A DNA stretch of 56,159 bases from Thermoanaerobaculia bacterium (GCA_017883205.1 JADGNZ010000039.1:1-56159); one strand, 5' to 3'; shown: positions 1 through 7,875, numbered from the stretch's first letter. Notes: a model not told the origin generated them from the sequence alone. Numbers and translations are program-made.

Positions 1-89
1 ATGGGGTCAGGTCTAAATTTGAAAGTGACAAAACACGACAGGGTGTAGCCGACAGGTTTCGTCACTTTCAGATTCAGACCTGACCCCAT
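1..89. repeat. Inverted repeat, REP-like
   Basis: Positions 1-29 and 61-89 are inverted copies with two mismatches, around a 31-nt spacer. Both ends carry the GGGGTCAGGTCT-type terminus that also bounds other repeats in this window, such as GGGGTCAGACC at 5414 and GGGGTCACACC at 33823. It lies downstream of the leftward membrane protein gene and could form a hairpin or act as a bidirectional terminator. The 84 bases up to the next gene show nothing else. Confidence 0.75.
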
Positions 90-173
90 TTTGAAAGCGC
101 CTCGGGAGCCTTGCGGCGGCTCAGCGGCTCAGGATGACAGCGTTGGGAGGTTCGCGCTCAACTCGGGGCTCCC

Positions 174-2516
174 TCAATCCCAATTCAACACCACATCCGG
201 CAGCTTCGTTTTTCCGCCGTGGCCGTCGATGATCTCTACCTGCACGTCCGTCCAGCGCGGCACGCCTTTCGGGCGCTTCGGCAACGTTAACGTGAAGCCG
301 GCGTGGCGCACGCGGGGGTACCAGGGGAACTTCATTTTCACGTCGTAGCGATCGGTGGGCGTGGCGCGATAGCGGTGCGTGTCGTTGTCGAGCAGCACAT
401 CGACCTCGGTGATCCCATTCGGCGCGAGGGCCCAGCCGCTGATCGTGAGGGGGCCGGTGACGATCTGTTCGGCGTGCGGCGTGTCGACGATACCGAAGGT
501 GCGGCCCATGTAGGTGGCCTCGCCGCGGAGGGCGCGCTGGAGCTCCTGATCGTCGGTGAAACTGGCGCCGTCGCGCTTGTCGGGCGGGCGCAGCTCGTGC
601 CAGTTGGGAACGTTGGCAGTGACTGCGAAGAGGTAGTCGCCTCCTCCGCGGTGATCGAAACGCCGGATGAAGTTGATGCGCCCTAGGCTGAGCTCGTGGC
701 CGAGCCAGGCATGGGTCGGCTCGGAGGCGCCGCGCAGCCAGTCGTCGTGCACGAGGAGGAAGTGGCAATCGTTGTGCGCGAGCAGCGGGAGCAGATCGTC
801 AGGAATGGTTTTCATCGCCGCCATTTCCCTGATCTTCGCGTGCAGTGGCGGCTCGAAGCCGGAGGTTCCGTTCATCAGCGGCTTGTGATGAACCGTCGCG
901 CCGAACTGGTAGAGGTACGGCGCGATGCCCTCGGACACCGGGATCTCCAGCGTGCCTCCGGAAAACTTCGTGTCGTGCATCCAGACGTAAGCGGGATCGG
1001 CGGCGTCGAGCGCGTGCTCCCAGCGGAACATCGGCAGGACGTCGTGAATCGACAGCGCGATGAGGAGGGCGGCCACGGCCCAGCGCGCGACCTTCGACCG
1101 GCGCGCGTTGATCCACGCCGCAGCACCGCACGCGCTCGCGCCGGCCAGCCCGACATAGGCGATGCTGGCCCATCGCGCGGTGATACGAATGCTGCGGAAG
1201 GGGAGGAAGTGATCGAAGAGAAATGAGTGCAGGAAGGCGTGCAGGCCGAGCGAGCCGAGGACGCCGAGCACGATCCAGAGGAGCATCACCCAGATCTCGA
1301 TTGGCATCCGCGAACGTGCGGCGAGCGTGCGCAGCGATTGCGAATGTTCGGCGGATCGTCCGCTCGGCAATCGCAGCGACAGGCGGGCCATGACTGCGAT
1401 GACGAGGCAGACGATCGGCGTGCCGGCGGAATCGATCGTGATGAGCCTGTGGCTGAGGAGTGTCAACTCGTAGTGAAGCGTGGCTGTGCCTATGTACGTT
1501 GCGATGCAGAAGAGGACGATCAACGCATCGAGTAAACGCAGAAGCCATCGAGGAACGGGACGTGCTTGCAGCGGCACCGGATGTTTGCTGCGATCGAGCA
1601 GTAACGCGCTGGCGGTGAGGAAGAGCATCATCAGTCCGGGGAAGAGTGCCTTTTCCGGAAGGACTTTCTCACGGTCAGAAACGTCACCGTACGCGCGGTT
1701 CTTGCTGCTCGAGGAGAGCCAGTCGTTCCAGGTTGCGGAGCCTGCCATCGCCGCGTTGCGGTCGCGGACCATGCCGTACAAGTCCGAGACGCGTTTGTAC
1801 GGCAGCAGGACCGGCACCATCAGCGCCGCGGCAAGTATCGTCGCCAACGCTGCGCCCATCAGCGTGCGCCAGCGAAAGCGCACCGAGAGCAGCGCGAGCA
1901 AGGCCACCGACAGGACGAGCGCGGTCGTGCCGAAGAGGAACTGATGAATGTTCGTCAGGCCGTTCATCAGCACGCAGAGTCCGTAGAGCACCGCGTTGCG
2001 CGCAATCGGTCTGCGCCAGTAGTGAATGAGCGCGGCGAGCATCAGCGGCATCCATCCGCCCCAGACGAATTGCAGCAGGGCGAAGTAGTCGACGCGGAAG
2101 CTGACGAAGGCGTAGAGGATGCCGGCGACGAGCCCCGCGGCCGCCGAGCGCGTCAGCGTGCGCCCGAGGACGAAGGCGCCGTAGCCGCTGAAGGCGTAGC
2201 CGACGAGGAGCGCGATGTTGTAGATCGCAAGCGGGGTGAAGCCGAGCAGATAGAAAGGAAACGAGACGATAGCGATGCCGAAGAGGTTCTCGCTGTACGC
2301 GAGCGGATCTTTGCTGGGATAGAAGATGTTCGCGTCGTAGAGATGCGACGGCGCGCTCGTGACGGCGTGCATATCCCAGTCGAGGATCCAAGTGTTCAGC
2401 AAGGGATCGCCGAGGTAGGCGACAGCGGTGTCGAGACGTGCCGCGACGGGCCACGTCAGAACGATGGTGAACAGCAGGAAGAAGACAAACGCGCCAATCT
2501 CCTGGAGCACGCGCAT
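174..2516 (-). CDS. Polytopic membrane protein, probable GT-C glycosyltransferase, with C-terminal Ig-like module
   Basis: About 780 residues if started at the ATG at 2516, just before the first hydrophobic stretch (VFFLLFTIVLTWPVAARLDT). An upstream ATG at 2663 would add 49 low-complexity residues. The N-terminal 500 residues contain ten or more membrane segments in the arrangement of lipid-linked-sugar GT-C or YfhO-like proteins, including an early luminal acidic loop (LGDPLLNTWILDWD). The last 110 residues form a beta-rich module (SGWALAPNGITEVDV) seen at the end of similar environmental proteins. Substrate cannot be read from the sequence. A tail of a paralogue lies immediately upstream at 2727-2870, so this was once a tandem pair. 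The family is inferred from topology, and the exact enzymatic role is uncertain. Confidence 0.7.
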   Translation of the reverse strand: MRVLQEIGAFVFFLLFTIVLTWPVAARLDTAVAYLGDPLLNTWILDWDMHAVTSAPSHLYDANIFYPSKDPLAYSENLFGIAIVSFPFYLLGFTPLAIYNIALLVGYAFSGYGAFVLGRTLTRSAAAGLVAGILYAFVSFRVDYFALLQFVWGGWMPLMLAALIHYWRRPIARNAVLYGLCVLMNGLTNIHQFLFGTTALVLSVALLALLSVRFRWRTLMGAALATILAAALMVPVLLPYKRVSDLYGMVRDRNAAMAGSATWNDWLSSSSKNRAYGDVSDREKVLPEKALFPGLMMLFLTASALLLDRSKHPVPLQARPVPRWLLRLLDALIVLFCIATYIGTATLHYELTLLSHRLITIDSAGTPIVCLVIAVMARLSLRLPSGRSAEHSQSLRTLAARSRMPIEIWVMLLWIVLGVLGSLGLHAFLHSFLFDHFLPFRSIRITARWASIAYVGLAGASACGAAAWINARRSKVARWAVAALLIALSIHDVLPMFRWEHALDAADPAYVWMHDTKFSGGTLEIPVSEGIAPYLYQFGATVHHKPLMNGTSGFEPPLHAKIREMAAMKTIPDDLLPLLAHNDCHFLLVHDDWLRGASEPTHAWLGHELSLGRINFIRRFDHRGGGDYLFAVTANVPNWHELRPPDKRDGASFTDDQELQRALRGEATYMGRTFGIVDTPHAEQIVTGPLTISGWALAPNGITEVDVLLDNDTHRYRATPTDRYDVKMKFPWYPRVRHAGFTLTLPKRPKGVPRWTDVQVEIIDGHGGKTKLPDVVLNWD

Positions 2517-2637
2517 TCCCAAAGGATGCGCGCTCTCCGCGCGATAGCCGATTTGTTCTGGCGACACGAGAACGGGAGAGTAGCGGCGAGGTGACGGGGG
2601 CGCAAGGTGAGGGTGGTTTTCCTCCCCCGCAAAAAGC

Positions 2638-2703
2638 GTTTCACGCGGAGACGCGGGGGACACGGAGAAAACCCTCTGCGTTCTCCGCGTCTCCGCGTGA
2701 AAC
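2638..2703. repeat. Perfect 19-bp inverted repeat (hairpin)
   Basis: Arms 2638-2656 and 2685-2703 are perfect inverted copies containing CACGCGGAGACGCGG, with a 28-nt loop that itself holds an imperfect copy of the same words. It sits between the intact membrane protein gene and the decayed tail of its paralogue. It looks like a dispersed palindromic element or a terminator of the lost upstream gene. Confidence 0.75.
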
Positions 2704-2726
2704 GGTTTTTTGACGCGACCGCGACC

Positions 2727-2870
2727 TCACTGCCAGTTCAGCACGATGTCCGGAAATTTGGTTCGTCCGCCGCGGCCCGTCGATGACTTCGATCTGCGCG
2801 TCGGTCCATTGCGGCACGCCGCGGGGACGTTTCGGGAACGTGAGCGTGAATCCGCCGCGAAGTGTCCGTG
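2727..2870 (-). pseudogene. 3' tail of a paralogue of the membrane protein at 174-2516
   Basis: Read leftward this stretch encodes GGFTLTFPKRPRGVPQWTDA then QIEVIDG, closely matching the C-terminus of the intact neighbour (AGFTLTLPKRPKGVPRWTDV, QVEIIDG). One extra base near 2775 then shifts the frame. Removing it restores GRGGRTKFPDIVLNWQ followed by a stop at 2727-2729, matching KLPDVVLNWD in the neighbour. Everything upstream of the tail is gone, and the next recognisable sequence is the end of the rhodanese gene. This is the remains of a tandem duplicate. Confidence 0.8.
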
Positions 2871-2893
2871 GGGTCACCCAACCTCGCACGCCG

Positions 2894-3796
2894 TCATCTG
2901 CCGATGTCTTCGCGGCCGGCGCTCGTCTGCGGATGCGGTCCGCGGCTCCACTCGAAGTACGAGGCGTCGTAGAGAGCGACGTCGCGGCCGAGGTAGCGGA
3001 GCACGAAGTAATTGACCGAGGCTTGCATGCCGGTGCGGCAGTAGACGACTACGGATGCCTTCCCAGCGACGCCGGCGTCGCCATACAACGCCTCCAGTTC
3101 GTCGCGGCTGCGAAAGACGGGCGCGGCGGAGCTGGTGAGGTTCTCGTTCCAAGGCACGTTCAACGCACCCTGGATGTGACCGCCGCGTTTGATGCCGGTA
3201 CCTGGATCCGCGCCGCTGAACTGCTCCGGCGATCGTGCATCGACGATGGCCCAGGAGCCGTCGAGTACCGGCAGGCAATCGACCAGAACCTCCATGGCCT
3301 TCAGGCGTGCGATGGTTGCCGCACGCGGACGTGCCTCGAAGTCGGAATTCTTCGCAACGAGTAGCGGCGCGCCGGCTTCGACGGCACGATTCTCGGCGGT
3401 CCACTTGGCGAAGCCGCCGTCGAGGAGCGAGGTCGAGTCTCCGTGCCCGAGGTAATCGAGCGTGAAGAAGGCGCGGGAGGCAGCGATGACATCGCGGCTG
3501 TAGAGAATGATCCGGTCGCGATTTCCAACGCCGGCGGCTGCGAATGTCCGTTCGAGTGCCGCAATCTCCGGCAACTCGTTCGGAATGCCGTTGCGCTCGA
3601 TGAGGAGGTCGTTCAACGCGACAAATCGCGCGCCGGCGATGTGCTGCGCGTCGTATGAAGCGCGGTCGCCGATTTCGACGATGACCGTCCGCTTTTCGAA
3701 CCGGTGCGCCTGCAACCAATCGGTGCTGACCAGCAGTTGCGCGTGAAGAGGAGCGGACAGGACGAGAGAGACGATGAGCCAGTAGATTCTTCTCAT
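2894..3796 (-). CDS. Exported two-domain rhodanese (thiosulfate sulfurtransferase)
   Basis: The product is about 300 residues from the ATG at 3796. It begins with a signal peptide (MRRIYWLIVSLVLSAPLHA), so it should act in the periplasm. Two rhodanese domains follow. In the first (about 22-150) the active-site position reads LYSRD, with Ser100 in place of Cys, so it is probably structural. In the second (about 170-285) the loop VVVYCRTGMQAS carries the catalytic Cys253. This arrangement is that of SseA/TST-type 3-mercaptopyruvate or thiosulfate sulfurtransferases, which transfer sulfane sulfur to thiol or cyanide acceptors. A TCAC-N8-GTGA palindrome ends 44 nt before this start and TACGTT lies at -12 to -7. 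Both favour the 3796 start over an ATG at 3844, which would fall inside the palindrome. Confidence 0.88.
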   Translation of the reverse strand: MRRIYWLIVSLVLSAPLHAQLLVSTDWLQAHRFEKRTVIVEIGDRASYDAQHIAGARFVALNDLLIERNGIPNELPEIAALERTFAAAGVGNRDRIILYSRDVIAASRAFFTLDYLGHGDSTSLLDGGFAKWTAENRAVEAGAPLLVAKNSDFEARPRAATIARLKAMEVLVDCLPVLDGSWAIVDARSPEQFSGADPGTGIKRGGHIQGALNVPWNENLTSSAAPVFRSRDELEALYGDAGVAGKASVVVYCRTGMQASVNYFVLRYLGRDVALYDASYFEWSRGPHPQTSAGREDIGR

Positions 3797-3840
3797 GGCA
3801 TCAACGTAGGCGCTCTTCAGCGGAAGTGCCGCGCGCCTGA

Positions 3841-3856
3841 TCACGGTTCGGAGTGA
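3841..3856 (-). promoter_or_regulatory. TCAC-N8-GTGA operator upstream of the rhodanese
   Basis: Exact palindrome TCAC ggttcgga GTGA, 44 nt before the rhodanese start codon, followed by TACGTT at -12 to -7 of that start. It belongs to the recurrent operator family described in the findings. No divergent gene lies on the other side, since hemG ends at 3896. Confidence 0.6.
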
Positions 3857-3895
3857 CCATCGCCACGCAACCGGGCGACGGGCCGCATCGAGCCT

Positions 3896-4450
3896 TCAGG
3901 CGACGGCTCGATGCGGCGTCTCGCTCTCGACGAACGCTTTCGCGAATCGCTTCACAGCGTCCCAATCGGTGAAGTCGTAGTCGCGCTTCGTGTCCATCGT
4001 CACCCCTTTGCGTGCCCATATGCGTTTGATCATGAACCGGAGCAAGGGGTTGTAATGGGTCAACTTAATCGCGCCGCCAACGAGCTGATACTCGTCGGGA
4101 CACCAGCCGGTGGCCGAGAAGAATTCGCGGACGATGGTGTCGGCCTCGGGGAGGGTCTCGGGCCTCGCGGCGCTTCCGCTGACGGAGATGAATGCGGAGT
4201 GGATCGATCCGAGCCGGCCGCAGTTGCGCTTCACAAAGCGCTCGACGGAACGCGCGTGACGCCCGGACTGGACGGACGCGACGATGACGACTGCGTCGCA
4301 CCGTTCGAGATCGGCGGCCGACGCGTTGCGCACATCGCGCACGGCTGCCTCGGCTCCCGACGCGATCGCTTCGTCAGCGACACGGTCCGCAATCAGCGCG
4401 GATTGTCCGTAATGCGTGGCGAAGATGACCAGCAGCTTTTGCGCGCTCAT
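3896..4450 (-). CDS. hemG: HemG-type protoporphyrinogen IX dehydrogenase (flavodoxin fold)
   Basis: A 184-residue flavodoxin-like protein. The N-terminal strand and phosphate loop (LLVIFATHYGQSALIADRVA) bind FMN. The C-terminal signature LVGGAIKLTHYNPLLRFMIK followed by an MDTKRDYDFTDW motif is characteristic of HemG, the menaquinone-dependent enzyme that oxidises protoporphyrinogen IX to protoporphyrin IX in haem synthesis. Length is normal for the family. It follows the DUF2267 gene with a 9-nt gap and is probably co-transcribed with it. HemG-like flavodoxins are often found near Usp, CBS and DUF2267 stress genes, so a role in anaerobic or stress haem supply is plausible. A generic flavodoxin is the alternative. 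Confidence 0.85.
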   Translation of the reverse strand: MSAQKLLVIFATHYGQSALIADRVADEAIASGAEAAVRDVRNASAADLERCDAVVIVASVQSGRHARSVERFVKRNCGRLGSIHSAFISVSGSAARPETLPEADTIVREFFSATGWCPDEYQLVGGAIKLTHYNPLLRFMIKRIWARKGVTMDTKRDYDFTDWDAVKRFAKAFVESETPHRAVA

Positions 4451-4459
4451 GGTCGCCGC

Positions 4460-4867
4460 CTACGCGTGTGCGTGGTGCGGCTGGGTCCCGGCGCCACGCT
4501 CGGGAAGGAACAACATTCCGAACGATTCCGGCAATTCGCGCCTCACCTTCAGCATGATGCCCGACGAGACAACTTGCGTTACGAGCGAGAAGACGAGGCG
4601 TGCGTGAAATGCCGCCGTGGCCACAGTCTTGTGCTCGCGCTCCGCAATGTGCTTGAAGAAATCGTCGAGATCGAAACGTACCGCCGTCCCGTGTAGGAGG
4701 TACTCCCCGATCTCCGGCGGGAGCTGGGCGGCAAGGTGGTGCGCGGTGGCTTCCGGGATGCGGTCAGCAAGCGTCTCGAGCGTCGCTCGGATGGCTCTTT
4801 CCGCTTCGCCTCGGGAGCCGAGGTGGGCGCGATGTTGAAGTTGTCCGACAAGTTCATCATGTTTCAT
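4460..4867 (-). CDS. DUF2267 domain protein
   Basis: A 135-residue soluble protein matching the DUF2267 pattern: an N-terminal helix (MKHDELVGQLQHRAHL), then AERAIRATLETLADRIP, AHHLAAQLPPEIGEYL, and a second half (FDLDDFFKHIAERE, ATAAFHARLVFSLVTQVVSSG) that repeats the same layout. It resembles two halves of an EF-hand-like helical fold. The C-terminus is His- and Ala-rich. Function is unknown. The family habitually accompanies Usp, CBS and BON genes in stress and hypoxia loci. It lies 51 nt downstream of the DUF5335 gene and 9 nt upstream of hemG, consistent with a DUF5335-DUF2267-hemG operon. Confidence 0.85.
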   Translation of the reverse strand: MKHDELVGQLQHRAHLGSRGEAERAIRATLETLADRIPEATAHHLAAQLPPEIGEYLLHGTAVRFDLDDFFKHIAEREHKTVATAAFHARLVFSLVTQVVSSGIMLKVRRELPESFGMLFLPERGAGTQPHHAHA

Positions 4868-4918
4868 GGGTTCCTCCGTTTGATGAAGCGAATGTCACTC
4901 GACCCGTTACTCGACTCG

Positions 4919-5284
4919 TTACTCAACGCCAGGGTCGAGCAGTTCGGGCAATGCAGGTGAGCGGAAGCGAACGATCGTGAGGCTGCCGTCGATCGAGGCG
5001 ATATCCACTTCGGCGTCGGCACCTTCATCGGTCTGTTGCAGGAGAACGGTGTCGACGTGACTGACGCGTCGAGCCAGATGCGGACGCTCGGGGCCATTGC
5101 CGGTGTGGACGAAAACCTCATCCTTGTCTTCGTTGATCCCTCGCAGCGATTGGTTGACGACCTCGTCATGCGTTCCGGCGCCGGGCGCGGCGACGCTGAT
5201 TGTGACCAGCGCTCCGTCGTGAATGCGGCTGAGGTCGCGAAAGAACGACCCCCGCTCCTTCTGGGAAACCATCCGAGCTCTCAT
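4919..5284 (-). CDS. DUF5335 family protein
   Basis: The product is about 121 residues from the ATG at 5284. A longer frame to 5458 has no conserved content. The start region (VSQKERGSFFRDLSRIHDGA then LVTISV), the central acidic loop and the C-terminal block (IASIDGSLTIVRFRSPALPE) match DUF5335, a small beta-rich family of unknown function. That family is usually found beside DUF2267, Usp and CBS genes. It is the first gene of the probable DUF5335-DUF2267-hemG operon. A partial repeat element (5414-5476) interrupts its upstream region. Confidence 0.75.
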   Translation of the reverse strand: MRARMVSQKERGSFFRDLSRIHDGALVTISVAAPGAGTHDEVVNQSLRGINEDKDEVFVHTGNGPERPHLARRVSHVDTVLLQQTDEGADAEVDIASIDGSLTIVRFRSPALPELLDPGVE

Positions 5285-5413
5285 GCGCGGCCTCCTGTCG
5301 ATCCGTCTACAGCAACATAGGTTGCGGGCCGCTGGCCGGCTGCGAGCGCCGGCACGCATCGCGGTGCGATCGATCACTCGTTGAGGAGCGCCGTCGGGTC
5401 CTCGGGGGTGTTT

Positions 5414-5476
5414 GGGGTCAGACCTTCGGTCTTCGCCGGCCTCCTTGAGCGCGGACATAACTCGCGCAGTTTCATT
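5414..5476. repeat. Left-end fragment of the 33.8-kb repeat element
   Basis: Begins GGGGTCAGACCTTCGGTC and continues through ATAACTCGCGCAGTTTCATT. The same words in the same order and spacing occur at 33823-33884 (GGGGTCACACCTTCGGTC ... ATAACTCGCGCAGTTTCATT), where they form the left end of a 268-bp element. Only this end is present here. It separates DUF5335 from the operator at 5597. Confidence 0.7.
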
Positions 5477-5596
5477 CGTCCTGGAGTGTACTCGGAGCCG
5501 TCACAAGGACGATGAGGATGAGTGAGAGAAGCGGACCAGCCAGGTCATCCGCGGTGCTGTGAGTGCAAGAAAGGTGATCATGAAATCTGCGCCGTG

Positions 5597-5612
5597 TCAC
5601 GTCCATCTGTGA
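5597..5612 (+). promoter_or_regulatory. TCAC-N8-GTGA operator upstream of the GT2 gene
   Basis: Exact TCAC gtccatct GTGA, ending 43 nt before the GT2 start at 5656, with CATGAT at -12 to -7 of that start. Same geometry as at the rhodanese, OsmC, P-type ATPase and efflux promoters. Confidence 0.6.
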
Positions 5613-5655
5613 CCAGTTTCACTGCTGCCGGCGCGGGGAGGTCCATGATGCCTGT

Positions 5656-6375
5656 ATGTCGATCGTAGTCGAAAATCCATTACAGGTATTCGACGGTGCG
5701 AACGAACGGATCGCCGCGGTCATCCCCGCGCTGAACGCGGAGCGAACGCTCGGTGACGTCATTCGCGGTACGCGTAACGAGCTCGAGTCTGTGATCGTGG
5801 TCGATGACGGCTCGTCCGACCGCACGAGCGCAGTCGCGCGCGCGAACGGGGCGACGTTGCTTCGTCATGACGTGAATCATGGAAAGGGACGGGCGCTGAA
5901 AACGGCATTCGCCTACGCGCTGCAGAATGGCTTCGACGGAGTGATCACGCTCGATGCGGATGGGCAGCATCTTCCCAGCGAGATTCCGAAACTTCTCCGG
6001 GCACGGCGCGAGACGGCGGCGGACCTGATCATCGGTGGGCGCTCACATCACTTCGAGGCCATGATCACGCGCCGGCGCATGGCCAACCAGATCTCGGCGT
6101 GGTCGATCGCGAAGGCGAGCGGTACGCACGTCACCGACTCCCAAAGCGGATTTCGTTTCTACTCCGCGAGCCTCATTCGGAATGTGAAGCCGCGCGCCGA
6201 CGGCTTTGCTCTCGAAAGCGAAGTGATCGTTCGCGCCGGCCGGGGCGGCTATCAGGTTCTGACGATCCCGATCGAGCTCGGCTTCGTCGACGGGGTGTCG
6301 ACGAGCCACTACCGGCCGGTCAATGACACATTGAGGATTGCCTGGATCGTGCTGCGGACGACGCTGGGTTGGTGA
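5656..6375 (+). CDS. Family 2 glycosyltransferase (DPM/DPG synthase-like)
   Basis: A 239-residue soluble GT-A enzyme. AAVIPALNAERTLGDVI opens the nucleotide-sugar fold, VIVVDDGSSDRT is the GT2 signature, LDADGQH is the metal- and UDP/GDP-binding DxD motif, and DSQSGFRFYS is typical of polyprenyl-phosphate mannose or glucose synthases. There is no C-terminal membrane domain, so it resembles the single-domain, soluble class. It probably makes a lipid-linked sugar donor, and the GT-C proteins at 174-2516 and 9203-11137 are possible users of it (inference). Its start is supported by an operator 43 nt upstream. The gene stands alone on its strand. Confidence 0.85.
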   Translation: MSIVVENPLQVFDGANERIAAVIPALNAERTLGDVIRGTRNELESVIVVDDGSSDRTSAVARANGATLLRHDVNHGKGRALKTAFAYALQNGFDGVITLDADGQHLPSEIPKLLRARRETAADLIIGGRSHHFEAMITRRRMANQISAWSIAKASGTHVTDSQSGFRFYSASLIRNVKPRADGFALESEVIVRAGRGGYQVLTIPIELGFVDGVSTSHYRPVNDTLRIAWIVLRTTLGW

Positions 6376-6434
6376 ATGGGAACTGACAATTGACAATTGA
6401 CAACGTTGCCAATTGAGTATTGGTTTGAGCAAGA

Positions 6435-6451
6435 AGAGAGAGAGAGAGAGG
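6435..6451 (+). repeat. (AG)8 tract containing the ribosome binding site of the Crp/Fnr gene
   Basis: Eight AG dinucleotides followed by G, ending 4 nt before the GTG start at 6456. The only purine-rich sequence that could pair with 16S rRNA is this tract (GAGAGG). Slippage here would change Shine-Dalgarno strength or spacing. Just before it, 6388-6409 holds a TGACAAT-type tandem. Confidence 0.6.
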
Positions 6452-6455
6452 TTTA

Positions 6456-7187
6456 GTGCGCACGCAAGGCTATGGGTTTGAGCGCGTCGACAGTTGTCTG
6501 AAGTGTACGTGGCGTTGTAAAGGTTTTTTCTGTGATCTGGCCCCGGGTCCGTTGAAGGCACTCGACGCAGTCACGTTCACGAACGTCTATCCGGCGAAGT
6601 CGGTCCTTTTCTCCGAGGGTCAGGCAGCGCGCGGCGCATTCATACTGTGTCACGGTACTGCGAAGCTGAGTATTTCCTCGAACGACGGCAAGACGCTCAT
6701 TACCAAGATTGTCGCGCCCGGAGAAGTCCTCGGGCTGAGCGGCTCCATCTCGGGGAATCCCTATAAGACCACGGCAGAAACGTTGGAAACGTCTCAGGTG
6801 AATTTCGTCAGCCGCGTGGAGCTGCTGCACCTCATTGAGACATACCATCAGGCGTCATTGAGCGCCGGCCGAACGCTGGCTCTGGAATGCGAGACGGACG
6901 TCGACCATATCCGCGCGCTCGAGCTTTCTCACTCCGCCACTGAGCGGCTGGCCAGTCTGATTCTTTCCTGGTGTCCTCCTGATCAGCATCCGTGCCGCGG
7001 CTGCCGCTTTCCGATGCTCATGACGCATGAGGACTTGGCGCAGTTGATCGGCAGCTCGCGCGAAACCGTGACGCGCATCCTGAAGATGTTCCGTCAGAAG
7101 AAACTGATCTCGATCAAAGGATCGACGCTTACGATCCTCAATTGTGACGCGCTCGAGGGACTCGCGCAGGACGAGCAACCTGCTTGA
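6456..7187 (+). CDS. Crp/Fnr family regulator with N-terminal cysteine cluster
   Basis: 243 residues from GTG. An N-terminal Cys cluster (C14, C17, C21, C26 in CLKCTWRCKGFFC), with a further Cys near residue 70, precedes a cyclic-nucleotide-binding-like beta roll (FSEGQAARGAFILCHGTAKL). A C-terminal winged helix follows, with recognition helix LIGSSRETVTRILKMFRQ. The cysteines suggest an FNR-type Fe-S or thiol sensor, though the spacing (x2, x3, x4) is not that of E. coli FNR. The recognition motif RETVTR is CRP-like, expected to read GTGA-type half-sites. A second pair of cysteines sits in the wing region (PCRGC). A copy of its 3' end lies at 7811-7875. Confidence 0.87.
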   Translation: MRTQGYGFERVDSCLKCTWRCKGFFCDLAPGPLKALDAVTFTNVYPAKSVLFSEGQAARGAFILCHGTAKLSISSNDGKTLITKIVAPGEVLGLSGSISGNPYKTTAETLETSQVNFVSRVELLHLIETYHQASLSAGRTLALECETDVDHIRALELSHSATERLASLILSWCPPDQHPCRGCRFPMLMTHEDLAQLIGSSRETVTRILKMFRQKKLISIKGSTLTILNCDALEGLAQDEQPA

Positions 7188-7232
7188 CCGGCCCGACGGT
7201 CGCGGCGTTCGAGGGCTTTGCTGAAAAAAGGG

Positions 7233-7652
7233 CTACCGTTTCTTCGCCGGCGGGCCATTCTGGGCCACCGCGGCCTTCACGAGCGCCTTGAACGCGCGCG
7301 CGTCCACCTTCTCTCCTTCGTGGATGTCGATCGCTCTTCGCGTGTTGCCTTCCAGGCTGGAATTGAAGAGGCGGGATGGGTCCGGAATCGTAGCCCCTCG
7401 GGCGAACGTGAGCTTCACGATCTTCGCGTACGTCTCCCCGGTGCAGACCATCCCGTTGTGCGACCAGACCGGGACCCCCATCGCATTCGACGGCTTCTTC
7501 CATTTCCGCTCCTCGATCATCTCGGGGTCGGCCTCCCGGATCAGCGCCCGCATGCGGTTCAGGGTCTCCTCGCGCCAATCCTCCGGGGCGGGGATCCGCT
7601 TGTCGAGAAGCTTGGAAGCGGCTTTGCCGGTCGCCTGCTTACTACTCGTCAT
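7233..7652 (-). CDS. DUF1801 (YdhG-like) family protein
   Basis: A 139-residue protein with a Lys-rich tail. The core EDWREETLNRMRALIREADP, EERKWKKPSNAMGVPVWSHN and VCTGETYAKIVKLTFARGA matches DUF1801 proteins, which have an iron-chaperone-like (frataxin-related) fold. Biochemical role is unknown. It stands alone and converges with the Crp/Fnr gene. No clear promoter is seen in the 160 bases upstream. Confidence 0.78.
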   Translation of the reverse strand: MTSSKQATGKAASKLLDKRIPAPEDWREETLNRMRALIREADPEMIEERKWKKPSNAMGVPVWSHNGMVCTGETYAKIVKLTFARGATIPDPSRLFNSSLEGNTRRAIDIHEGEKVDARAFKALVKAAVAQNGPPAKKR

Positions 7653-7810
7653 GCTGTCCTCCAGGTGGCGAAGAACTGCAACGCCTTCTCCTGATCGTCA
7701 ACGTACAAGGCAGTCCACTTGATGCGCATCGCATCCTCCTCGTGGTCACACTGTGCCAGTCGCTGTCCGCCGCAAGAGAAGTCAGCAACCAACGTGCGAC
7801 CGCGACAGGA

Positions 7811-7875
7811 TAATAACGCTCACCATCCTCAACCGTGGCGGGCTCGAAGGACTCGGGCAGGACGAGCCGGCTTGG
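7811..7875 (+). pseudogene. 3' tail remnant of a Crp/Fnr gene
   Basis: Rightward translation gives ITLTILNRGGLEGLGQDEPA, against STLTILNCDALEGLAQDEQPA at the end of the regulator at 6456-7187. The DNA is also similar (CTCGAAGGACTCGGGCAGGA versus CTCGAGGGACTCGCGCAGGA). Nothing of the rest of the regulator is recognisable upstream. The remnant is antisense to the last codons of the broken glycosyltransferase at 7829-9222. Confidence 0.7.

Larger units (their letters stand above)
5285..5655. other. Intergenic region with repeat fragment and operator
   Basis: 371 bases between the leftward DUF5335 gene and the rightward GT2 gene. It holds the partial repeat element at 5414-5476 and the exact operator at 5597-5612, listed separately. 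Otherwise I see no coding sequence, and no clear promoter for DUF5335. Confidence 0.6.
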
